A stretch of DNA of 64,000 nt from Cytospora piceicola (taxonomy: Eukaryota; Ascomycota; Sordariomycetes; Diaporthales; Cytosporaceae): contig JALQBC010000030.1 in NCBI GenBank assembly GCA_023375675.1, positions 464,092 to 528,091 of the forward strand, given 5' to 3'. Made by a program: the position numbers and the translations under genes. The notes beneath the pieces are model-generated. The model searched no databases and was not told the origin of the DNA. It saw only the letters and a list, made by a program, of their open reading frames with translations. Shown piece after piece: positions 1 to 11,349 of this stretch (position 1 is its first letter; every line of letters begins with the position of its first letter).

Positions 1-1
1 C

Positions 2-440
2 TCGAGCCTGTTGGTAGGATACTACGTGTGCGTTGGTATCCCAGGCACACCGACTGGCATTGCCACAACCACTACAACCACTTCGAAGACCACGAGCGTA
101 TCGACAGGACCGTCGCCAGAACAGACGGGAATTACATCAAGCTGTAAGTACCAACACTGCCCAATCATATAACTTTCTACTTTACCTCCCGCTCCTGTCC
201 ACGGAATTTTCAGGACCTCGAACCACTGTTGAAGCCTAATGTTGACGGCTACTTTAACTGACTGTATTGTGAAACCTTTCAGGCAAGTCCTACTACCTTG
301 TCAAATCGGGTGATACATGTCAGATAATTGTCGACAAGTACAAAACGTTTACCCTGGCTCAATTTTATAGTTGGAACCCGGCTGTTCACAGTGACTGCTC
401 GCTGCTGTTTGTGGGCTATTACGTCTGCGTAGGAACATGA
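2..440 (+). CDS. LysM-domain protein, 3' end only
   Basis: This is the last part of a gene that starts before the window. Two exons are visible, 2-143 and 283-440, joined across a 139-nt GTAAGT...CAG intron; the join keeps the frame and completes a Cys codon. The first exon opens with the end of one LysM repeat (LVGYYVCVGIP), followed by a Thr/Ser-rich linker. The second exon holds a complete LysM repeat with YLVKSGDTC, a WNPAV core and a closing GYYVCVGT before the TGA. LysM repeats bind chitin or related N-acetylglucosamine polymers, and in fungi occur in secreted effectors and in chitinase fusions. At least two repeats are present. The signal peptide and any catalytic domain would lie outside the window, so effector and enzyme cannot be separated here. 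Confidence 0.8.
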
Positions 441-2422
441 GGAATTTTGGTTGAAGTTCTTCCAAATTGTGAAGCCACAAACTGTTCATTCTAGCTAGTC
501 GTGGCCAAGAACAACAAGAGAATTTCGGTGCATAGGTTAAAAATTGGACAGTTGTCGAGAAGGATTTCACTATTGACCATTCCAGACAGAATACTTGGTC
601 TATAATTTAAATTTGCAGTACTACCAGTTGACACTGTATTTCAGGTTCCCAAGGCTGCAACCTTTGAGAAAATTCAATTTTGCCCTACAGAAGTTGCATA
701 CACCACACTTAACATACGATCCGGGCAGGAAGATTATGTTCTATATGCTATTGGGAACTGTCTAGCACAAGCAAGGGCCAGCCGACATTGAAAGGATATC
801 ACGGTGCGGGAGAGAGAATGTGATTCTCATACAATTCTAGATAATATCAAGTAGCATCCGATATAAAGTCAAACGTTGGTTGTTCTCATCGCCTCACCAT
901 CTGCATCTGTCTGTGGTTCCGCAACTACGCCTTTACTGCAGGGAGCTTTTACTTTCAAGCCATGTCAGCAGCCTGCAGAGCGATGGGCGTGGTTAGGATG
1001 GATGGCCGTCCTTGGATCTGAAGGAACTATTGTCAGCTGATGCCGAGAAGTCCTCTTGAACAGGTGGGACGATGGTCATATTTGAATCGAAGTGAACATA
1101 TTTCTTATTGCTGATAGCGCTCGGACGAGCTCCAGCATTTCGTACTCTACACGTTCGTATTGGTGCTGCCAGTGGCAAGCCTCTCAGCGATGGAATAAGA
1201 CTGTTACCCTATGTAGGGTACGTAATCAGGCCTACAGCGTTACTTCCTTTACTTACACCTATTTCCTTCCCTTCCCTTAGGCTTTAGGCCTGTTTGTTTA
1301 CTCTCTTCAACAACAACACACTAACTGGAATTGAATGACTGTACCATACATGCAAACGTGCCTGTTCCTTCAGTCAGATCCAGCTCGTGTTGATACCTGA
1401 TAAAGACCACACTACATTCTGGTAGCAGGCGGCGGTAGCATCGCTTAATTACAACCTGGTCATCGTTGTTGCTAGGACGGACGATCGGGGATTTGTTATT
1501 CATTCAAGGTGGCGATTCTGAGTTGAATGAGAGCTTAGGTGAAAATGTGATGCTGAGTTGGTGGAGAAGGGAGTGTTTGTGTTTCAAGTGTATAACCAGA
1601 CCTTTACGCATATGAGAGGTTCGATTGTTAGCTGCTGCCGCCGAAAAAGTGCCGATTCTAGCATAAAAATAGAGGTCTTACGATGCATGGATGAGACCAA
1701 CCTGCATAATGTCAGTGCATATTAATATATAGGTTTACCCTACCCTATCTACCTGTAAACTCTCACCAACTTATCTCTCTAGCCCTTCCTCGTCCTTATA
1801 TCCTAGTAGACCCTATAAGCAGATTCTCTTGTCCAGTAGACTCTCACCCTGTCTACTAGTAGAATCCCTGTTACACCTCAGTCCAGATGTCGGCTTCTCG
1901 GTTGTAACGATAGTTAGTTGCTACCTGGCCTAAACCCAGGGTTAGGGTTGAATGACCTATGCAGTCCCGCCACGCCGTAGCAGTTAGATTGTAAATGTTA
2001 TCTTAAGTCAAGGCATTGATACGGAACGTGTTTATTTTAAAGTTTTTTTGCTTAGTAGTATAATCCAGCAGTTCTCGATTACATATAACATCCGGGTATA
2101 ATAAGATAAAAGAACCCGTGATAACGTACATCAGCAACGTAAACTACCCTAGACACCCTAGACTCCGCTCTCCCGGCTTATTCTGCCAGGTTCCTAAACA
2201 CTTCCAAAACGACTGGGGGGGGGGAGGAGGCAACGCCGATTTTGAACAAATACATAGACCAATCATTAATCGAACAGGGGCCAGGCCAGACCAACGACGG
2301 ATTTTCGCCTTCCCGCCATGCCATGCCATGCCATGCAATGCCATGCCACCTCCCGGCGGACTCTGCCGGACTATGCTCATCAACCCCACGGTCCCGACAC
2401 GCACTACGCGGGCGCCTGGGGA
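441..2422. other. gene-free stretch
   Basis: No convincing coding region. The sequence is moderately AT-rich with short T and A runs, and near 1740-1880 it has repeated CTAGTAGA-type words. A lone AACCCAGGGTTAGGG near 1934 looks telomere-like but is not repeated. It includes the 3' flanks of both the LysM gene and the convergent gene at 2423. Confidence 0.5.
2316..2347. repeat. CCATG pentanucleotide microsatellite
   Basis: Six tandem CCATG units, one with a C-to-A change, lie about 75 bp beyond the stop codon of the minus-strand gene at 2423-5386, so probably in its 3' UTR. Confidence 0.85.
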
Positions 2423-5386
2423 CTACATGTTCGTCGACGGCGCCGGTGACGGAGTCGCGCCCGGGACGGGAGCCGGGCTTGGTGACGGCTGCGGGACCCC
2501 GTTCATGCCTGCTGAGATGGGCCGGGGGCTCGGGGATGAATGGCCCACGCCGCCGGGCATGTTGGCTCTCATCTGCGCGAGCTTCGCGACGTCGACCGGC
2601 GCGCCTCCAAGACCGATGCTCCCAAGGCCGGACACGCCCTGGGCGTGGTGGCTGACCTTCTCTGTATATGCGTTGATGCGTGCAGCAGCTGCTGTTCTGG
2701 CTTGCAGTTGCTGCTCATACTGCCGCTGCGGTGAGATGGGGTTGACCCAGCCGCCGGTGGGCGCGGGGCTTTGAGGAATATTCTGCTGCACGCCGTTGGA
2801 AGGGAAGCGAGGGATACCCGGGTGTCCGCCTGGCTGGCCTGGTATCCCATATTGTTGTGGTCGAGGGACTGCTTGCTGTGATACGGGCCGGGGAGAGTAA
2901 CTTGGTGTGGCCTGGTACTGAGGCACCTGGGGAGACATGGTACGCGGCGGTATCGACCCAGCACCGTTGATGTGAGGGGCAAACCCGCCTGGCTGCTGAG
3001 TGAACTGAGGCTGCATACCTGGCTGCTGCTGTTGAGGATTATAGCCCGCATAGCTTGACGGGTATCTTTGGCCGGGGGTGCCAGGTGCTGGTGCTCCCGG
3101 GTAGCCACCAGGAATCCGCTGCTGGACAGGACTGGCCGGGTATGGTGGAACGGCACCCGGAGTGCCATATGGCCTCTGCTGCATAGGCTGTGGAATGTAT
3201 CCATTGGGTCGTGCAAAGGGCTGACCCGTAGGCTGCCGGTGCTGTTGAGGCGGTATACCAGGCATAGGAGCAGACGCTTGACGCTGGAAACTGGGAGGCA
3301 CCTGGGCACGCATGGGTGACTGCTGGTAATGATTGGGTATAGGTACCGGCGTCTGGTTTTGTACTGGGTATGGGCGGTTGTATTGTTGGTATGGTGTGCC
3401 GGCTTGGAAACTTGGTGCTCGTTGCGGCTGCCGAGGAGTTTGAGCTGCCTGCACCGCGGCCTGCTGCTGGTGTTTGAGCCGGGCCGCCTCATCCTCTTCC
3501 ATCACACCCTTGTAGACATCACTTCGGACCTCTAGTTTTGTGCTGACATTCAATCCTTCGAGTTTGTCAGAGTTCAGGCGGGCAACGGCGTAGGGCGGTA
3601 ATCCAGATATAATGACAGCCAGCTGGTCCTTCAGCATCTGGTAGGTATCTCGTTCCTCGTCGGTTGGCTCCTGAGCCAGAGAACCATTGAGCATGTCTGT
3701 CTTTGCGGGATCGGCAGAGTTCCGGTTCTGACTTGTCGGCAGAGCCATGTTACGATTCCTCTGGTAAGAGGAAAGCGTCTCGATGAGGTCCGAGATCTCC
3801 TGGAGGGTATCATCAATCTCCTTGTCCTCGTCAGACTTCTTGCCCAGTACATCATCGATTGTCAGGCTTGGGTCGACCATGCTGTCGTCCCAATTCTCGA
3901 GTGTTTCGGCGATTTTATCCTCGTCGATCAGCATAGGAACTTCTTGATTGACCTCGTCATTCGCATCAATTGCATCTCCCGCCAGCTCAGACTCGATCAT
4001 CTGCTGCATGTATCGGTGCCCTTGGCGTTGGTACCATACACGAGCAACCTCGCCCGACGGGATGATTGCACCACTATCGTCCTTTTCAGGCGCAAAGCTT
4101 GAAAAGGCTCCACGGAATAAGGTCTCCATCTCAGACATCTCCAAGTCGGCCGTTGAAGGCTTCTGGCCGGCGAGGCTCAACGTGCGCTCTCGTTGACGAG
4201 ACTTGTTCTTGGACGGTGGTGTCGCATTGCTGTAATCCAACCAAGCACCGGTAGTGAGGTCCGCGGAGAAGTAAGAACCATGTCGATACCTTGACCGCTC
4301 CGCGAGTTCCGGATGGTAAAAGCCCAGAACCTTACTTTTGGTTGCCGTTTTGGGCGCCTTTGGTGGTTGCAGAGGTGGCAGGTTGGCTGGGGATGGAAAC
4401 AGCTCGCCCAACGTCGGGACGCGACCTGGATTGTTGGATGACGATGCTGGAAGGACGGTAGTCGTGGAGACTCCGCCAGGCAGCTGAACGTCGGGCAGTG
4501 GCTTGACGAAGCCTTCCGGATGTTCTGGGGTGGACTCCCGTTTTGGCAGACTGGAGAAGAGGTGCTTTGGCTGTGGTGCGCTGCCGAAGATGGTCAAGAC
4601 AGTGTTTCCATTCGACGGCTTCTGCGCGATACTGTCAAGCGCGCCAGGACCGTTCCTTGCGGTTAATGCAGCCTCTTGAGGGTATGCCATCTCCCGAGCA
4701 TGGATCTCCAGGGCCTTCTCTTTCAAGTTGGCAAGCTCAATGAATGCGTCCTCATCGAACTTGTTGCCGTCGGCGGATTGCGCGGACTGCAACTCGACAG
4801 CCCGGTCTTGGATAACATGCTTGAGGTCTAGGACGAGGTGGTCGAGCAGCTTGTAGGAGTCACTGTCGACCTTGTCCTGAATGCAAAGGCCCTTGGCGTC
4901 ATGATCGGACTTTTGCCTCTTGGACTGGGGTTCATCCTCAACGGAGGGTTCTGGCAGTGATCGCTTGAGAATGGAAGGGGTGGTATCGTATCTAGAAGAA
5001 GCGTGTAAGCCCATGCCCATAATGTACGCACCCTGTGGTTACCTGGCCGGCATTGGCAATGCGTGATTCAAGGAAGAGATGGTAGACGCGGTCGCATACC
5101 TCTGGATGACTTCAAAATAATTGCGGATCAGGGTCGCCTCATCGCGGACGGGATTGTCGCCGTTGGCGACAGGCTTGGCTTCATGGTTGGCGTCACCGTC
5201 GTCGAGGTCGGCGGATCCATCGTCGCTGGTTTCGCGCTTCCTTTTTATCGCGGGAGCATTGGCGGCAGATTGGGATGAATCGGATTGGGGCTGTTGAGAT
5301 TGTGGTTGAGGCGAGGGAGGTGACTGTGACGATGGATCTGCTAGGCCGTTGACCTGCTGTGGGACTGCATCGACAAGCGATGCCAT
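2423..5386 (-). CDS. conserved Pro/Gln-rich nuclear protein, function unknown
   Basis: Two exons, 5386-5100 and 4991-2423, are joined across a 108-nt intron (GTATGC...CTAG), giving 951 aa. The join restores a continuous block, IRNYFEVIQRYDTTPSILKR, and the total length is a multiple of three. The N-terminus (about residues 1-60) is Pro/Ser/Gln-rich with a KRKRE basic cluster that could be a nuclear signal. The middle (about 60-600) looks folded, with motifs such as TLGELFPSP, PPLQPPKAPKTATKSKVLG, GSYFSADLTTGAWLDYSNA and METLFRGAFSSFAP. The C-terminal 350 residues are Pro/Gln/Gly-rich and probably disordered. The middle has the look of a family conserved in filamentous ascomycetes, but I cannot name a function. 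The disordered tail and basic cluster suggest a chromatin or transcription role; this is inference only. It is convergent with the LysM gene. Confidence 0.85.
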
Positions 5387-8030
5387 GTTGTCACGGTTTG
5401 CGATGGTCGAGGGCGGAGGACGGAGGGGCCTAGTCGGGGTCGGGTTTGGATGGATGGATGGGACAGGGTGGTTGTCAAGGCTGGCAGGGAAAAATGGAGA
5501 GGAGCTGGCTGTGGTTTGTCGCGCTGCCTGTCGCGTTTCTGCTGGCGCGGTGCAAGTGGTGCAGAGTGCAGAGTGCAGTACGATATGCAGACAATTCGGG
5601 ACTTGCGGGGGGGGGGGTGTCTACTGTGCTTGCTGGTGCTGGTGCTGGCTGTTGTTGCCCAGGCGCTTGGGTGCTTGAGTGCTTGAGTCCCAGGGTGCTT
5701 TGGTGCTTTGGTGCTTCTTGGTTTTGGTGTGCTTGGGTGTGCTTCGGTTCGAGTGGATTGGGGGAGATGGCTTTTTTTTCCCCTTCCCGGTGCAACAACC
5801 AAGACTCGTCAACGGGACCACTACCTTAGCTTAGCTTAACAGTGACCAAAAGCCTTGTGAAATCCCCGCTGCATAGACTCTATAGGCTGCAACGGATGAG
5901 AGATGGAAAAAAGAGCGGAATCATGGAACCAAATCGATACAATTCAATCATCAGGTTTGCAGCGCGCAGGTCAAGGGAGACTCGATCCCACGCTCCTTTG
6001 CTCATCAGGTTCCTGCAAAGACGAAAAGGCACGGGAGGCTAAACTCCACGCTAGTCCGTTTCCAGACACGGATTCCACGGATCGGAGAAATGCTTTTTGC
6101 GACCGGCCAACCAACATATCATTAACGTTGACCTCGGTCCTGTCCCTTTGTGGTAGTACTTATGTATCTCTAGGTAGGTAATGTTTGTGTGTTGACCTGT
6201 TATATGATAGTTTATATGTTCCATATAATCCTTAGCCCGATGACTCTGTCTGTCTGTCTGTCTGTTTGTTTGTTTGGTTGGTTTGTGATTGTCTTGTTCT
6301 GCATTGTTGTCCTTGATGACTGACTTCGCAGTGGCTCCTGCATGCGATTAGCTAAATGGACAGGTATGATTAGATAAGCATCGCTATATGCAGATCAACT
6401 GATCCTTAACGTCGCATATTCAACACAAGCCACGCCTGGTATCAGTGCTCTCAGAAACTGTCTCTGTGTAATGTTCCCTTGGGTCCTCCAGCATATAAAG
6501 ATCATAAACAGCCTTGAGCATCGATCAAGATGCCACTGGGCCAATTCTCTAGGTTAATGTCAAGCTGATCCGCTCAATGACAAACATCATGACCGAATGA
6601 CGGGACATCTCTCGATAATCTTTCTATGTTGTCCAACCCATCTTCGACGGGATGGTGAGTTGATGATCCGATGTTCACACTCCTTTGCGTTTCGACTAAA
6701 CGCTGCGCTTTCGAAGATTTAACCGAAGCCGGATGGGAGTCGAGTTTGTTTGATGACACAATATGATCATGAGACTCTATGATCCCCAGATTGCGAGGTT
6801 GGAAGTGAGTAAGTAAAGTGAAAATCATGCTCCTCATCGGCCGGCTAGAGAAGAGGACAAGGACGAAAATGAAGACGACCAACCTTTCAGGTCGAGATGG
6901 CCGAAGCCAGGCTTAAATCTATTACATACAGCAAGTCGTCAGTACCCCAGCTTGATCGGCTTCCAGGGTTCCAAGGTTCCAAGGTCGATCTCGAGGCGGG
7001 CTTCAGTGGGGCCTCCGTTGACGTACTCCCACTAAATCCCGAGGTCCAGGCCCGGAAAGGCAAAGCTACAGGCGCAAGGGGCCGCTGTGTGGGCCTACAC
7101 CCGTCAGGTACGCCAAGCGAGCCGGCATTGATTGGCACTCGACCCCGGAACACTAACAGCTTGCAGACGCGACACTGCCAATTATAAGTTGGCGCGCGTC
7201 TGCATCGACGACACCTCAAGAGACTGCCGTCGACATCGTGGGGAGACAGGGGAGGGGGGACATCCTCCAAGCCTCACCATGCCTCTGACCCACCTGGCGC
7301 TTAGCCAAACAAACACGAACCAGCACGCCAGCAAGACTCTTTCTGCTGGGGAGCACCGGATTGCCCATCCGGATGGGGTGCATGGGCATATGGGGATCTG
7401 TGTGGACATGATGGCGAGACCTTCACGGGTTCTATATCCGGGCCAGCCCATGGCATTGGGTCACAGTGATCGACGACGCGAGGTCTGGCTGGCTGGCCTC
7501 ATCTTAAATCTTCCCGGATCGTGATATCTTCAATGCCGTCTCCGGGAAACCCTGGGCTGTCCCGGTGTTCAAGGTGGGCCAGGCGGTCCACGGCCAGACG
7601 CTCGTATCGCCTCGTGTTTGGAGTTGATGTTTTACAGACTTTACATAAGGTGCGCGATGTCCTTCGGAACAGTCAGATATCGAGCCAAGTCTATCATACT
7701 CTCTTTGCACTCTTTTCTTTAACAAGTTGTTTCATTCTTTTCAGCCTCTTGGCTCTGTCAATAACAATTCGTTACTTCTCACTTTTCATTTCCAGAACGT
7801 CAAGCGGTCTTTGTCTTTGAACACTTGATAATCACATTCTCTCTTCGATACTTTGAATTTCGTATTCATATCAATCTCTCGTTCCTCATCCAGCAGATCT
7901 TGAATTGCTTCAAACCCGGCGTCTATACACAAGAGTGTATTCACCTGTCCATCGTTAGCATCTTGATCTTTCTGACCTCAAGTCTTTCTTTCACTTTCAG
8001 TTTTTGTGTCACTTGTGTCTAGCAGGAGCC
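5387..8030. other. gene-free stretch, promoters of two divergent genes
   Basis: No supported gene. The first 430 bp have long T and G runs and probably form the 5' UTR and promoter of the minus-strand gene ending at 5386. From about 7660 to 8030 the plus strand is CT-rich, as expected for the leader of the mucin-like gene. Short frames around 6900-7500 show no recognisable protein. Confidence 0.5.
6245..6279. repeat. TCTG/TTTG tetranucleotide microsatellite
   Basis: About six TCTG units pass into TTTG units between genes, as slippage followed by C-to-T change would produce. Confidence 0.85.
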
Positions 8031-10712
8031 ATGCATACCAAGTATATTCTATCTCAATTTCTTCTGCTGTCAGCAGTCGAGGCCGGTCCTCTCAGGGGCC
8101 AAGCTGTATATGCGGGTGGCATACGGCAACGTCAGGATGTTGGGGAGTCAGGCGCTTACAGCATGTCTGGAAGCAAGGCACCGGTAGCAGCGGAGACTCC
8201 CTCGGCCACCTCCACCGAAGCCGCCATTCCTACATCCGTCGCTTCTATACCCGGTTACTACACTTCGAACCAGGCATCGGCGCCTACCTCGGCAGAGGAT
8301 TTGTTGACGGTTGTGCCGGTCGCATATTCAACGAGCCAGACGTCACTTGCCTCTCTCACACCAACTGCAGCTACAGCCACGACGCCCACAAGTGCACCCT
8401 CCGCCGCAAGTTCCGCCCCGACAAGCTCAATGCGCCTTGGTGTGTCAGGACTTACGGATTTATACAGCACGGCTGTCTCTTCCACGGCGCCTGTGTCCGT
8501 TCGGAGCTCATCTACGCCCCTGCTCAGTGCCGGTGGTTTCGAGTTGAGTACTACCCTCTCCCAGGGCCTCCCGACTACCAGCAGCGCTACTTCTTCACGG
8601 CAGTCCTCAGTGCGGCCTCTAGCCGCTTCCTCACTGAAGCCTTTGGGTGCCTCGTCGGTCGAAGATCAAGCTGCTACATCGAGCTTGGCCTCGACTTCAC
8701 TCTTGAACACATCCGCCGCGTCCTCCGCGTCTTTGTCTCCTTCGTCCCTAGCCTCCGCTTCTATCAAGACGACGGAGCTGTCAAGCGCACCTCATGTGTC
8801 TCATGCCGCCTCACACGTTGCTTCAACCGGCAGCCCTCTGGTCCGGACTTCATCCGACGCGGCCCAGCCCACGGAGTCCCCGCAGTCCACAGCCGAGAAG
8901 CCGACAACCTCTGCAGCTCCAATCCACGCTGTCTCTGCCGCTTCTTCCTCCGCCGAGTCCTCATCCGCAACACTTCCATCTACCCAGTATTCCGAGGCCT
9001 CTCAGTCCGGGATCGAGAAGTCGGCGACAGCGTCAGCTCCGAGCCACGCCGTTTCCACCTCCCCATCCCTGAAGGCCTCATCTTCGCAAACCGAGTCTCA
9101 CGAGACGGCCACATCCTCGGCCGTGGCTGAGTATCTGGGGTCTGTGCAATCGGAGAGCACGAGTGGCAGCAGTTCAGCTATCTTGGCCTCGGCGACAAGC
9201 GAGAACAGCGAGAAGGCCGCGTCGACGGCGGATATGATGGCTGCATCTAAGAGCGAGGAGGCTACCCCCACGGGGCATGCGATTTTGGACGGGGGTGCGG
9301 TTACCGTGACGGTGCCATCGTCGACGATCACGGCTACAGTTCAACCTAGCAAGAGCTCGGCTTTGCCGCAACTGGAGAACGCATCTGGGGCTATATCTGA
9401 GGCTACATCGAAGGCCACTGATGGTGCAGGTGAAATCGTTACTGTCACTGTGCCCTCCTTGACTCTCACAGCTACTGTTCAGCCCAGCGAGAGCTCGACA
9501 TATGTGGCTACGTCGAAAGCACAAAAGTTGAACACGGGTGGAAGCGGCGTCGTCACTGCCACAGTTCCATCTTCGACTCTTACAGCTACCGTTGAAGCAA
9601 GTTATACTCCAACTATTGATTCTACCGTGGTGGAGGCTACTTCCAAGACCGCCGAGACTACTTCCAAGACGCACGCCACGGGCGGAGGTGGTGCTGTAAT
9701 TAACGCGGCGCCCTCCTCAAGCCTCACCTCCACTGTTGAGGCCAGTTCCAGCGCTACTGTTTCTGTCATGGTGGAGGCTACTTCCGAGGCCGCTGAGACC
9801 ACAGCAAAACCCCAAAACATGCATACTGGTGCGGGTCGTCCCGTTACTATCACATCGGTTTCCTCGAGCCGCACAGCCACTGCTGAAGCAACCTCCAGCG
9901 CCACTATTGAAAGTACCAGCGTGAAGGCTACTTCCAAGGTGTCTGACTCCACAGCGAAGGTGCACACAACCTACGCAGGTGGTATCGCTACTGTCACCCT
10001 GCCCACCTCGGCCCATTCGGTCACTCTCGAAGCCAGTACCAGCTCCATCGAGACCGTTCCGAAGCTGGTCCAGACGACTTCTTCCACCGAGGATAGTGCC
10101 TCTTCCACGGCATCTTCGACGGCCCAGACCACAATCACGGTCCACTCGACCACCTCGGCTCTGGCGTTGACCACCTCAACTCCCACCGCAGAGCAACATA
10201 CTTCTCTCAAATCCGAAGAGCGACAGACCACATCCACTGCTGCGCTTGAGGAGGCAACCCGGCCCGCCTCATCGGCCGCAGAGCCAACAACCACATCCAC
10301 CTCACACGTAACCGTCACATCGGTGATGATAGCCCAGGTCACCCCCCAGACCACTCCCACTCCCACTCCCACTCTCGAGGTCGACACCGCATCCCCGACG
10401 CCAGCCATGCTTGCTCCCACCTCGGCCGCATCCTCATCCTCCTCCTCAGCCCCGGCACTGGCCGTCATCCCCGTGGCCAAGGCCACCACCTCGTCGTCCG
10501 CCGAGGCCGCCCCTGCCACCACGGACGGGCCGGGAAACCAGGACTTCGCCGGCGGCGCCGTCGGGACCAGCACCAGCACGGATGCCCACGGGCCTACCAC
10601 GACGGTCTACGTCACCGTCACGTCCGTCTCGACGTCCGTGTCGACGACGACGACGACGGAGATGGAGACTACTACCATGTGGGCGACCATGACTGTGAGG
10701 GGGTACGTCTAG
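8031..10712 (+). CDS. secreted Ser/Thr-rich mucin-like cell-surface protein
   Basis: Single exon of 893 aa. The first in-frame ATG is at 8031, after a CT-rich leader and an upstream in-frame stop-free stretch that begins only with TTG. Residues 1-18 (MHTKYILSQFLLLSAVEA) look like a signal peptide. Almost everything after it is Ser, Thr, Ala and Val, as expected for a heavily O-glycosylated wall or surface protein. Between about residues 424 and 675 lie six degenerate repeats built on a TVTVPSSTLTATVQPS-like core. The C-terminus is Thr/Val-rich and ends MTVRGYV with no hydrophobic tail, so a GPI anchor is unlikely. No catalytic domain is visible. Function is not recognisable beyond 'mucin-like'; adhesion or wall structure is inference. 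Confidence 0.8.
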   Translation: MHTKYILSQFLLLSAVEAGPLRGQAVYAGGIRQRQDVGESGAYSMSGSKAPVAAETPSATSTEAAIPTSVASIPGYYTSNQASAPTSAEDLLTVVPVAYSTSQTSLASLTPTAATATTPTSAPSAASSAPTSSMRLGVSGLTDLYSTAVSSTAPVSVRSSSTPLLSAGGFELSTTLSQGLPTTSSATSSRQSSVRPLAASSLKPLGASSVEDQAATSSLASTSLLNTSAASSASLSPSSLASASIKTTELSSAPHVSHAASHVASTGSPLVRTSSDAAQPTESPQSTAEKPTTSAAPIHAVSAASSSAESSSATLPSTQYSEASQSGIEKSATASAPSHAVSTSPSLKASSSQTESHETATSSAVAEYLGSVQSESTSGSSSAILASATSENSEKAASTADMMAASKSEEATPTGHAILDGGAVTVTVPSSTITATVQPSKSSALPQLENASGAISEATSKATDGAGEIVTVTVPSLTLTATVQPSESSTYVATSKAQKLNTGGSGVVTATVPSSTLTATVEASYTPTIDSTVVEATSKTAETTSKTHATGGGGAVINAAPSSSLTSTVEASSSATVSVMVEATSEAAETTAKPQNMHTGAGRPVTITSVSSSRTATAEATSSATIESTSVKATSKVSDSTAKVHTTYAGGIATVTLPTSAHSVTLEASTSSIETVPKLVQTTSSTEDSASSTASSTAQTTITVHSTTSALALTTSTPTAEQHTSLKSEERQTTSTAALEEATRPASSAAEPTTTSTSHVTVTSVMIAQVTPQTTPTPTPTLEVDTASPTPAMLAPTSAASSSSSSAPALAVIPVAKATTSSSAEAAPATTDGPGNQDFAGGAVGTSTSTDAHGPTTTVYVTVTSVSTSVSTTTTTEMETTTMWATMTVRGYV
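9298..10047 (+). repeat. six degenerate coding repeats in the mucin-like gene
   Basis: Six imperfect repeats begin near 9298, 9436, 9549, 9694, 9840 and 9982. Each encodes a Val/Thr-rich core followed by a Ser/Thr/Ala spacer. Spacing varies from about 113 to 145 nt in multiples close to three, suggesting in-frame duplication followed by drift. Confidence 0.65.
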
Positions 10713-11349
10713 ACTTGTGGGGGGAAGGAAGATAAAAAAAGTAGTAGGGTTTTGAACATGACGAAAATGAAAAAGGGCAATGATAATGTTTTATACACGA
10801 GAGAGAACAGTACGGGGCGTCTTTTGGAGTTTGGATTGGCAAAGATTGGCTATATAGGTTTGAACTTGATATTTAATGAGTAATGCGCACAGCACGAAAA
10901 ATAAAAATAAAAAGGGAGACAGATTGGTCTCTAATGAATCTCTTGAATTTCTCTACCCACCTATTTGTTGTGTGTCTAGATGCCTTGACGGATAATGCAT
11001 ATATGCAAGGGCGCATCTGCTCCAGCTCCCCAGGCCTGCCCAATAAGTAGCTGGCTTCGGAATGCTCCATGATGCATGATCAAAAAAAAAACCCCCCCAG
11101 AAACAAAAACAAAGACCCAAGTTTAACCGTCCTCTAGATGGCCAGCTACCACGCAATGCCACGCGCGGTCAAAATCCGCCCCGATATGCTCTCATCAACG
11201 CCGAAAAAAATGCTCCCCAAATGCAACAAGCGGTTCGCGGCGGTCAAGCTTCCCCTCCCTCGGAGAGACCCCGGTGGCAGGCGTGCCAGACAAGCTCCGA
11301 GGCAACACCCATCCCCCGAGCCTCCCCGTCACGAGCCCCCCCGGACCAT
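10713..11349. other. gene-free stretch between convergent genes
   Basis: 3' flanks of the mucin-like gene and the convergent DIM-2 gene. A-rich tracts near 10730 and 10890 and an A9-C7 run at 11083-11098 are the only notable features. Confidence 0.5.

Noticed and set aside
1934..1950. Telomere-like AACCCAGGGTTAGGG
   Set aside because: A single short occurrence, not a TTAGGG array, so it does not mark a chromosome end. The TAAG satellite at 58.4 kb is likewise not telomeric repeat.
2569..3492. 307-codon minus-strand frame within the 951-aa gene
   Set aside because: Alternative frame of a Pro/Gln-rich region (CCN/CAG codons); no conserved features.
8006..9130. 374-codon plus-strand frame overlapping the mucin-like gene, Cys- and Arg-rich
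   Set aside because: It lies in the +2 frame of a Ser/Thr/Ala-rich gene whose TCN, ACN and GCN codons rarely give stops in other frames. It begins without a clear ATG context, ends abruptly and shows no recognisable domain.
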